A stretch of 64,000 nt of DNA from Phocoenobacter atlanticus. GTDB lineage: Bacteria; Pseudomonadota; Gammaproteobacteria; Enterobacterales; Pasteurellaceae. Both the position numbers and the translations under genes were made by a program. The notes under the pieces are model-generated. The model searched no databases and had not been told where the DNA came from. It worked only from the letters and a program-made list of their open reading frames with translations. Position 1 is the first letter of the stretch. Each line of letters starts with the position of its first letter. This document shows, piece by piece, positions 36,759-44,714 of this stretch. The stretch lies in the NCBI RefSeq assembly GCF_030764225.1, contig NZ_JASAXH010000009.1. The stretch is one strand, 5' to 3'.

Positions 36759-37709
36759 TTAAATATCCACGTCATCAAAAAGAGGTGTACTTAAATAACG
36801 CTCAGAAGCAGAAGGAAGAATAGCAACTATTATCTTATCCTTAAATTCGGGTAATTTTGCTAAACGATCCGCTACAGCAACCGCTGCACCTGATGAAATC
36901 CCCACCAATAGACCTTCCTTTGCCATTAATTGACGCGCAGTTTCAATCGCAGTTTCACTGTCCACTTGTTCAACTCGATCAATGAATGTTAAATCTAAAT
37001 TTTTAGGAATAAACCCTGCACCAATGCCTTGAATTTTATGCGGAGCAGGTTTAATTTCTTGATGATTTAAAGTTTGTGTAATGACTGGGGATTCTTTTGG
37101 CTCAACAGCAACACTTATAATCTGTTTGTGTTTATCTTGTTTGAAATAACGAGAAATACCTGTTATTGTGCCACCTGTTCCTACGCCAGCAACAATCACA
37201 TCAACATTGCCTTGTGTGGCATCCCAAATTTCAGGGGCGGTTGTTTTTTGGTGAATATCGGGGTTAGCAGGATTATCAAATTGTCTTAACATTACATAAT
37301 GTGTAGGATCGCTAGCTAAAATTTCTTCCGCTTTTGTTATTGCCCCTTTCATTCCTTTTGAACCATCAGTTAAGATTAAATTTACTCCCAACCCTCGTAA
37401 TAATCGTTTACGCTCAAGACTCATTGTTTCGGGCATTGTTAACGTTAATTTATACCCTCTTGCTGCTGCAACATAAGCAAGTGCAATACCTGTATTCCCA
37501 CTGGTTGCATCAATAATTTCTTTATCTGAAGTTAATATACCATCCTCTTCAGCCTGCCATACCATATTTGCTCCGATACGGCATTTTACACTAAAACTTG
37601 GATTACGAGATTCTACTTTAACTAAGATATTACCTTGATTTCCGAAGTGTTTTAAGCGAATAAGAGGCGTATTGCCTATTGTTAGAGAATTATCTTCGTA
37701 GATTTTCAT
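36759..37709 (-). CDS. cysK: Cysteine synthase A
   Basis: Makes cysteine from O-acetylserine and sulfide with pyridoxal phosphate. The cofactor lysine is Lys42 in NPSFSVKCRIGANM, and the substrate loop TSGNTGIALAYVAAARGYKL and the phosphate-binding GVGTGGTITG are intact. It follows E. coli CysK more closely than CysM throughout. Length is 316 aa. The C-terminus is slightly shorter than in E. coli. Confidence 0.95.
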   Translation of the reverse strand: MKIYEDNSLTIGNTPLIRLKHFGNQGNILVKVESRNPSFSVKCRIGANMVWQAEEDGILTSDKEIIDATSGNTGIALAYVAAARGYKLTLTMPETMSLERKRLLRGLGVNLILTDGSKGMKGAITKAEEILASDPTHYVMLRQFDNPANPDIHQKTTAPEIWDATQGNVDVIVAGVGTGGTITGISRYFKQDKHKQIISVAVEPKESPVITQTLNHQEIKPAPHKIQGIGAGFIPKNLDLTFIDRVEQVDSETAIETARQLMAKEGLLVGISSGAAVAVADRLAKLPEFKDKIIVAILPSASERYLSTPLFDDVDI

Positions 37710-37963
37710 TGTGGTTCCTTTTTTTATTTAATTTCAAAAGATAATACGTTTTTCTTAAATTATTCACTAGGAAAATTTTTTTATATGAAATAACAAAAAG
37801 ATATAAACCGATAAGTAAACAAAATGTAAAAAGAGAAGTGATATCATTTGATTTTTGTGATTTGTATCATAGAATTAAAGATAAAGCATATATAAGGGAA
37901 GTAAATAGTGTTATTATAGAGGGATGATTATTAATTTTTTATACTTAAATTTAGGAGAATATT

Positions 37964-38365
37964 ATGCAAAACTGGACAAATGAAATGTGGACAGCCGTTG
38001 TAATTGCTTTTGTCATTGGTTTAATTTTAGGTTACTTCGTTATGTATTTTACTAAGGGAAATGTAAAACAACATGTTAAACTTGAAAAAGAATTTAAAAA
38101 AGTAAAAGCAGAAAAAGAAGTACAGAAAAAACAGTTGGAAACGCATTTTTCTGAAAGTGCAGTGTTATTATCAACCCTTGCAAAAGATTATAAAAAATTA
38201 TACACGCACTTAGCGGATGGTTCTGAAAAATTATTACCTGAAACTCACAGTATCGATCTTTTTGAACAACTTCAGTTAGAAGACAATAAAGAAGCGTTAC
38301 AACCTAAAGAGGTAGAAACGGTTATAGAACCTCTTGTTGAAACAGAGAAAGAGAAAGCAGAATAA
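37964..38365 (+). CDS. zapG: ZapG/YhcB-like inner membrane protein (DUF1043)
   Basis: A 133-residue protein with one N-terminal membrane segment (AVVIAFVIGLILGYFVMYF, about residues 11-29) followed by a coiled coil and the family region LETHFSESAVLLSTLAKDYKKLYTHLADGSEKLLPE. Homologues link cell division and envelope growth. The C-terminal tail is acidic. It stands alone with a ribosome binding site AGGAGAA. Confidence 0.88.
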   Translation: MQNWTNEMWTAVVIAFVIGLILGYFVMYFTKGNVKQHVKLEKEFKKVKAEKEVQKKQLETHFSESAVLLSTLAKDYKKLYTHLADGSEKLLPETHSIDLFEQLQLEDNKEALQPKEVETVIEPLVETEKEKAE

Positions 38366-38424
38366 GTCGTAAATAGCCGTAAACAGAAAATATTGTCTCT
38401 TCAAAACGGCGTTAGGTTAAAAGT

Positions 38425-38450
38425 AGGGCTCAAATTTATCTTTGAGCCCT
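38425..38450 (+). terminator. Hairpin after zapG
   Basis: Perfect 10-bp stem AGGGCTCAAA / TTTGAGCCCT with a six-base loop, but no T run after it, so termination may be weak. Confidence 0.5.
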
Positions 38451-38659
38451 CCCTAAAATAAACAGAGATCATTTCTTAAAATTATGCTTAAGCATAAGAC
38501 ATTTGTTTTATAAATATACTAGGCGACACTTTTTAGAAAAGTATTACCTAATTTTGTGTATTTTGTATATTTTTTCCAATAAACCAAATCATCCATTCTA
38601 AAAAAGCATAAAAAATGCTATATTCCTAGGCTATGTTTATTTAATTTGAAGATGAAACA

Positions 38660-39295
38660 ATGGCGAATTATTTTGATATTTCAGTGGCAGTCGCAGGGGC
38701 TTGTCAAGCGGGTAGTTTAGTGCAGAAATTTGCACATAAAGGAAACAGCGGAGAGTATAATGAAGTCCTTAGTGATTCTTTAAAAAGTTTGTTTGTTTCG
38801 CAACCTGATAGCACTTTAGCGGTATTTGATAATGATTTATCTCACTTAAAATTAGGCATTGAAGTTGCAATGGCTCAATTTGGTGGCGGTAAAGGTAATT
38901 TAGATACTGAAGTGAGTCGTTATTGGATTGGAATACTTGCATTGAGTAAAAAATTACTAGAAAATCCTGTGGCAAAAACTGAACTGATACAACGCTTACA
39001 ACAAGTTGAGCGTCAGTTATTGATTTGTGAAAATGATATACTAAATGAGCAAATTATTGCGAATTTAGCGAGTATTTATAGAGAAGTTATTAGCCCATTG
39101 GGTACACAAATTCAAGTAACAGGTTCGCAACAACACCTTTCTCGAACAGATGTTCAAAATCGTATTCGTGCTACATTACTTGCTGGTGTACGAGCAGGTG
39201 TATTATGGCAACAAGTTGGCGGAAAACGCTGGCAATTTTTGTTCGCACGTAAAAAAATCTTAAACCAAATGCAATCTTTTTATCAAACCTTATAA
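38660..39295 (+). CDS. hflD: HflD homologue (YcfC)
   Basis: A 211-residue peripheral membrane protein, known in E. coli to affect phage lambda lysogeny through CII. Family segments ISVAVAGACQAGSLVQKFA, LGIEVAMAQFGGG and RIRATLLAGVRAGVLWQQVGG are present. It precedes purB by 19 bases, the same hflD-purB pair found in E. coli, so they are probably one operon. Confidence 0.92.
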   Translation: MANYFDISVAVAGACQAGSLVQKFAHKGNSGEYNEVLSDSLKSLFVSQPDSTLAVFDNDLSHLKLGIEVAMAQFGGGKGNLDTEVSRYWIGILALSKKLLENPVAKTELIQRLQQVERQLLICENDILNEQIIANLASIYREVISPLGTQIQVTGSQQHLSRTDVQNRIRATLLAGVRAGVLWQQVGGKRWQFLFARKKILNQMQSFYQTL

Positions 39296-39314
39296 TTTTA
39301 TCGGAGAATATTTT

Positions 39315-40685
39315 ATGGAACTGAATACCCTTACCGCCGTGTCGCCTATTGATGGTCGCTATCAAGACAAAGTCGCAGATTTACGTCCAATTTTTAGTGA
39401 ATTTGGATTAATTAGATTTCGTGTAATGGTAGAGGTTCGCTGGTTACAAAAACTCGCTGAAAATACTGAAATCAAAGAAGTTTCTACATTGTCACAAGAA
39501 GCAAACGATTACTTAAATCAAATTATTATGAATTTTTCATTACAAGACGCTCAGCGAATTAAAGAGATTGAGCGAGTCACCAATCACGATGTTAAAGCCG
39601 TAGAATATTTTTTAAAAGAGAAAAGCGAGACGTTACCTGAATTAGCGAAAATCAGTGAGTTTTGGCACTTTGCTTGTACGTCGGAAGATATTAACAACCT
39701 TTCTCACGCATTGATGTTAAAAACCGCACGTGAAGAGGTGCTATTGCCACAATGGAAAGCGGTAACCAATGCGATTGTTGAGCTAGCAAATCGTTATCAA
39801 CATATCCCAATGCTATGCCGTACACACGGACAGCCTGCGACCCCATCAACAATGGGTAAAGAAATGGCAAATACCGCTTATCGTTTAAAACGTCAATTTA
39901 AACAGTTGCAACAAATTGAGATACTAGGAAAAATCAACGGTGCAGTAGGGAATTATAACGCACACTTATCGGCTTATCCTGAGATTGACTGGCATAAATT
40001 TAGCCAAGAATTTGTAACGTCATTAGGCATTGAATGGAACCCGTACTCAACCCAAATTGAGCCACACGATTATATTGCGGAATATTTTGATTGTATCGCA
40101 CGTTTCAACACGATTTTAATCGATTTTGACCGTGATTTATGGGGTTATATTGCGTTAAATTATTTCAAACAACGTACAGTTGCGGGTGAAATTGGATCAA
40201 GCACAATGCCACACAAAGTGAACCCGATCGACTTTGAAAATTCCGAAGGAAATTTAGGGTTAGCCAATGCGTTAATGAGCCACCTTGCTCAGAAATTACC
40301 AATTTCTCGCTGGCAGCGTGATTTAACGGATTCTACGGTATTGCGTAATCTAGGTGTAGGTGTGGGCTATTCGTTGATTGCATACAGCTCAACTTTAAAA
40401 GGGATCAGTAAATTAGAAGTGAACGAAGATCGTTTGTTAGAAGATCTCGATCAAAACTGGGAAGTATTAGCTGAACCTATCCAAACCATAATGCGTCGTT
40501 ACGGTATTGAAAAACCGTATGAAAAATTAAAAGAACTCACACGAGGCAAGCGAGTAACCAAAGAAATTATGCAAAATTTCGTTGAAACTTTACCGCTTCC
40601 ACAGGCTGAAATTGAACGCCTAAAACAAATGACACCAGCGAATTATATTGGTTATGCGGTGGAGTTGGTGGAGAAGTTGGGTTAA
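39315..40685 (+). CDS. purB: Adenylosuccinate lyase
   Basis: Acts twice in purine synthesis, releasing fumarate from SAICAR and adenylosuccinate. The signature GEIGSSTMPHKVNPIDFENSEGN, the flexible catalytic loop, is intact, as are TSEDINNLSHAL and RTHGQPATPSTMGKE. Its 456 residues match the E. coli protein. The ribosome binding site is CGGAGAA; a terminator follows. Confidence 0.96.
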   Translation: MELNTLTAVSPIDGRYQDKVADLRPIFSEFGLIRFRVMVEVRWLQKLAENTEIKEVSTLSQEANDYLNQIIMNFSLQDAQRIKEIERVTNHDVKAVEYFLKEKSETLPELAKISEFWHFACTSEDINNLSHALMLKTAREEVLLPQWKAVTNAIVELANRYQHIPMLCRTHGQPATPSTMGKEMANTAYRLKRQFKQLQQIEILGKINGAVGNYNAHLSAYPEIDWHKFSQEFVTSLGIEWNPYSTQIEPHDYIAEYFDCIARFNTILIDFDRDLWGYIALNYFKQRTVAGEIGSSTMPHKVNPIDFENSEGNLGLANALMSHLAQKLPISRWQRDLTDSTVLRNLGVGVGYSLIAYSSTLKGISKLEVNEDRLLEDLDQNWEVLAEPIQTIMRRYGIEKPYEKLKELTRGKRVTKEIMQNFVETLPLPQAEIERLKQMTPANYIGYAVELVEKLG

Positions 40686-40694
40686 GGTTTTAAG

Positions 40695-40718
40695 AAAGTC
40701 CATTGAATGGACTTTTTT
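40695..40718 (+). terminator. Terminator of purB
   Basis: AAAGTCCA / TGGACTTT stem followed by TTTTT, ten bases after the stop codon. It lies within a possible upstream extension of the next gene, which argues for the later start of that gene. Confidence 0.8.
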
Positions 40719-40730
40719 GTGAGGTTTAAA

Positions 40731-41948
40731 ATGAATAATTATAGATATTTGAAAGATCTTTATTCTTATAAAGAGTGGAAAAGTCAAGAAAATAGAAAAA
40801 AACAAGATAGAAGAGAGTTTTTTTCTAGTTATGGTTTGTCTATAATTTCTCTTATTACATTATTTGCAATTATATTAGGTGGTTGCATTATTTATGTACA
40901 TTTGACAGAAATAAATGCGATATCTATTTTTCCTAATCTAATAGCAAATAAAAATACGTTTATTGGAGTTACTATTTCTGGAATTATTTTTATAAGTATA
41001 ATGGCTTTTATTCCATTTCTATTTTCTATTGGATTTAGATTAATTCGTAGTGATATAAGAATAAGCATCTTAAAAACAGAAAATAATTTATATATTATAT
41101 TTTCTATATTATCTATTATTTTTGAATTTATATATTTCTCTTTGTTTAAAGATTTGGATTGGTGGTACCATTTATTATTTTTAATAATACCAATCATGAT
41201 TGTTATAAATATAAGTAGTACATTTGTTGAAGGTAAATTGAATATAAATAAGGTTATTAGTGCTTCTTTTATGTATCTTTTTTTCCTTTTTTCTTTTATA
41301 GGAGCTTTGTTTTTTAGGCTTCAAGTAGGAGGAATAGATATGTATTTTATGATTATTTTTATAATTCATTATATTTTCATGATAATATTTTTTATTTTTC
41401 CATTAAATGTATTATTGTATATTTCTATTTTTATACTTTATATCTTTATGGTAATTTTTATACCAATCTATATCGAGAATATATTGGAATTTAATTTAAA
41501 ATATAAAGGCATATCAAATCGTATTTTAGAAGTGTTAGATATAAAAGAAAATCCAGAACGATCAAACTGGTATTTACTAGATAAACGCTTTATTGAAAAT
41601 AAAATATTTGAAGTAGTTAAAGATAAAGAAAATACTTCTAATAAGTTAAAAGATAAATTTATAAAATGGCAGGCTATATATATTGCAAGTAATTATGATT
41701 ATTACTGTGATCATAGGAATAATTGTAAATCAATAATAGGAAATCAGTCTAAATACTCAAATGTCCTCTATGGCTATTTTGCTTGGAATTTGGGAGAAAC
41801 AAAAGTCTTTTGTCCTAGTAATATTCTGATTGATAAAATAGAGAATGATTCTAGAAAAACAATTCAAGAATTTATGAAAACAAATAATCAACATCCTTGC
41901 CTTTTCATTAAAGGCGAATATTTAACTCCATTACCTGGTAGGTTATAA
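40731..41948 (+). CDS. Hypothetical multi-pass membrane protein
   Basis: A 405-residue protein that I do not recognise. After a charged N-terminus there are about eight hydrophobic segments between residues 40 and 270 (for example SIISLITLFAIILGG, TFIGVTISGIIFISIM, YFMIIFIIHYIFMIIFF), then a soluble C-terminal part of about 130 residues with a small Cys/His cluster, YCDHRNNCKS. Start chosen at 40731 because GAGG precedes it and the upstream in-frame ATG at 40707 falls in the purB terminator. It is even more AT-rich than its neighbours and stands alone between purB and the iron-related cluster, so it may be acquired. Confidence 0.65.
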   Translation: MNNYRYLKDLYSYKEWKSQENRKKQDRREFFSSYGLSIISLITLFAIILGGCIIYVHLTEINAISIFPNLIANKNTFIGVTISGIIFISIMAFIPFLFSIGFRLIRSDIRISILKTENNLYIIFSILSIIFEFIYFSLFKDLDWWYHLLFLIIPIMIVINISSTFVEGKLNINKVISASFMYLFFLFSFIGALFFRLQVGGIDMYFMIIFIIHYIFMIIFFIFPLNVLLYISIFILYIFMVIFIPIYIENILEFNLKYKGISNRILEVLDIKENPERSNWYLLDKRFIENKIFEVVKDKENTSNKLKDKFIKWQAIYIASNYDYYCDHRNNCKSIIGNQSKYSNVLYGYFAWNLGETKVFCPSNILIDKIENDSRKTIQEFMKTNNQHPCLFIKGEYLTPLPGRL

Positions 41949-41965
41949 CTCAAAAACATTCAACC

Positions 41966-42028
41966 AAGCGGTTATATTTTTATGAAAATTTACAAAAGTT
42001 GCAAAAAATAAAGAAAATCTAACCGCTT
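41966..42028. repeat. Inverted pair of uptake-signal cores
   Basis: AAGCGGTTA and TAACCGCTT face each other 45 bases apart downstream of the hypothetical membrane protein; they may terminate it. Confidence 0.5.
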
Positions 42029-42123
42029 ATACATTAAATCTTCCAATAAAACTCTTACTATATTGAAGCATTACAGTTGAAACTGGATGATTATTAATCA
42101 TAGACTTTTTTATGTTTTTTGTT

Positions 42124-42142
42124 TAAAATGCAAATCGTTATT
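42124..42142 (+). promoter_or_regulatory. Putative Fur box upstream of TonB receptor
   Basis: TAAAATGCAAATCGTTATT matches 13 of 19 bases of GATAATGATAATCATTATC and ends 22 bases before the GTG start. It suggests iron control of the receptor and the genes after it. Confidence 0.5.
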
Positions 42143-42164
42143 ATTTTTAAACAAAGGGGCTAAT

Positions 42165-44653
42165 GTGAAAAAACTTCATAAATCAATTATTTTAACAAGT
42201 ACAGTGGCTGTTGCATTACCTGTGTATGCAGATAATGCGGAACAATCAACAATCAACAATTAGTAGTAGAAAATAAACTGTCAGAAGTGGTGGTTTACGG
42301 ACAACAAAATACAGGACTTTCTTCAACTCAAAAAATTACCAGCAAAGAGATTGCAAAAACACCCGTTTCAAATGGGAATATCTCTGATTATTTAAAATCT
42401 AATTCACATATTCGTTTTGAAAATAGTGATGAAACAAGTTTAATGCGTGGTGAAATCAAACCAGCTGAAATTTCTATCAATGGTGCTGAGGAATCTCAAA
42501 CTAGTTATTATGTCGATAATGTAAATATTAACAATGACTTAGGTAATAGTAGCGAAGGTTTTTTTGATGGTACATTTCAAATGTTACCTAAAATGCAATC
42601 AGGACAGGGATATTTCTTTGATGCAAACTTATTGTCTTCTGTTGTAGTTCACGATAGCAATGTGTCTGCGAGTTTAGGCGGTTTTTCTGGTGGAGCTGTT
42701 GTTGCTAAAACAAAATATTATGACGGTACGGATCGTGTGAAATTACGTTATAGAACCTCTCGTTCTCAGTGGGCTAAATTTGAATTAAATGATACCTATG
42801 GTGAAGGTGATGCGAAAAGACCATTATCAGAAATCTTTAATAGTGCTACACCATTAGGGGCAGAAGCACCTTATCAACCTGACTATAAGAAAACATTTTT
42901 TAGTATTTCAGCTGAAAGAGCATTAACGGATAAATTAGGTGTGGTTGCTGGAATTAGTCGCCGTGAGTCAGATATTCAGCAAAGTAGAATTGTGTCAATG
43001 GATAAAGAAACTGGCAAAGTTGATTTATCAAGACGCAATCACACTCGCCGTTCGGATAATGCGTTAATCAATTTTAATTATGCCGCTTCAGATGATGATC
43101 GTTTTGAATTAGGTTTGCGTTATTCTAAATACAGTGAAGGTAAATTCTTTGATGTAAATATAGATAGCGATTTATATGATTATCATAATGCCTATGGTGC
43201 AACGTTAGCTTGGGTTCATAGTTTAGACAATGGTGTGGTTACTTCAACTCTTGCTTATGATAAATTCAAAGATGAGCGTTATTCTAGTGCGACTAAGTTT
43301 TCAAAAACATTGATTGAAGAATACGATGAAAACTACAATATTATTCCCAAAGTTAATTTTGAAAAAGGTGGAATGGGGACTTCTACGTTAAAACAGCAGA
43401 ATATCCATTATTCAATGGAGTATGCGATCAATCCATTTGAATTAGGTTCAACAAGTCATTCTGTTTCTGTGGGTGGATTATATCAACAAACAAAATATAA
43501 TTTTAATAGAAAACAAGATGTTGAGAGTGAATTAACTCAAATTACGTTTATACCTGCTATGCCTGATATTGGATTTGAAGCTCAGTTTATTGAAGGCGAT
43601 AAAGAAACTGTACATTACAAAAAAGGTTCTGTGAAAGCAAAATACCAAAATCTTGCACTTTATGCAGAAGATTTAATTCGTGTTGGCAATTTTGATTTTA
43701 GACCAGGAATTCGTATTGAACGTGATGATTTCTTAAAAAATACCAATATTGCTCCTCGTTTTGTAGCAAGTTGGTCTCCGTTAGAGGAAACCTCAATGAG
43801 TTTAGGTTTAAACCGTTATTATGGACGTAGTTTTGCTGTAATGGCGTTAACCGAGCAGGTTTATAAGTTAGATGATTCTTATGGTTCAGCGGGTAAACCT
43901 CAATTCCGTTATAAAAATTTAAGAGATTTTAAAACACCTTATTCTGATGAGCTAAGTTTAGGTTTTTCTCAGCATTATAAGAACGTTAGTTTAGATTTAG
44001 GTTTTATTCATAGAAAACATAAAAATCGAATTGTTTTAGATGAACAAACTGAAAAAGAGTTTGATCTAAATGGTAGAGAAAATCGATTTAAACTGAGACA
44101 GTATAAAAAAGGTAATGATTATAGCGTGGATATTTATACGTTGAAATTATCTAATAAAGAAGCTTGGCAATTAGGAAAAACCTACTGGAATACCTCATTG
44201 AATTTTGATTGGTTAGAGACTAAATCAGTGGATATGGGATTAGGTTATAATCCTAATGAGATTGTTAATTTTAATGGAACTGAAATGACACGCAGTCAAA
44301 TGATGAAAAAAATTAACAATAATCGTGAGAATTGGACGGTGCGTTTAGGTTTGGATATGCAAGTTCCTGATTATAACCTTGATTGGACGAATAAAGTTTA
44401 TGTTAAAGCACCAATTAAAGGGGCGAATAATACGGCAGGTAATACTTATGAAAGCTATAATTATGGCTCTCACGTTCAATGGGATACCGGTATTCGTTGG
44501 GCACCAAAATTTGGTCAACATAGTCCTTATATTAAACTAGATGTGCTTAATGTTTTAAATAAAACGAGAAAAGGAATGACAAGCAGAGGCATTAATAATG
44601 GTTTCTATACTGCTGGTCGTGAATTCTGGCTTGAATTAGGCTATGAATTTTAA
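42165..44653 (+). CDS. TonB-dependent outer membrane receptor, out of frame at a heptamer repeat
   Basis: Outer membrane import receptor. A GTG start at 42165, with AAAGGGGC upstream, opens a clear signal peptide (KKLHKSIILTSTVAVALPVYA) that runs into TAG after 32 codons. The receptor body continues in another frame (readable from 42287 for 788 aa): a plug domain (VVVYGQQNTG, YYVDNVNINND) and a large beta-barrel ending in the typical aromatic FWLELGYEF. The break falls in a tract of ACAATCA repeats; one more copy would join both parts into an 831-residue protein. Hence it is either a phase-variable gene in the OFF state, a decayed gene or a sequencing error. The M16 protease and SbmA-like genes follow. 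The ligand is unknown; iron or an iron-containing protein is likely. Confidence 0.8.
42241..42260 (+). repeat. Heptanucleotide repeat (ACAATCA) at signal peptide/receptor junction
   Basis: A 20-base tract with period seven, just under three units. Adding one unit (+7) brings the signal peptide into frame with the receptor body and removes the TAG stop at 42261. Confidence 0.8.
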
Positions 44654-44677
44654 TTAACCTTTAAATATCAATTATAT

Positions 44678-44700
44678 AGGGCAAATTATTGCCCTTTTTT
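44678..44700 (+). terminator. Terminator between receptor and protease genes
   Basis: AGGGCAA / TTGCCCT stem plus T6, ending only 11-14 bases before the protease start. It may attenuate protease expression or require read-through. Confidence 0.75.
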
Positions 44701-44714
44701 AGTTAGTGGTAATG

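Noticed and set aside
40707..40730. Earlier ATG for the hypothetical membrane protein.
   Set aside because: It lies in the purB terminator; the ATG at 40731 has a GAGG site.
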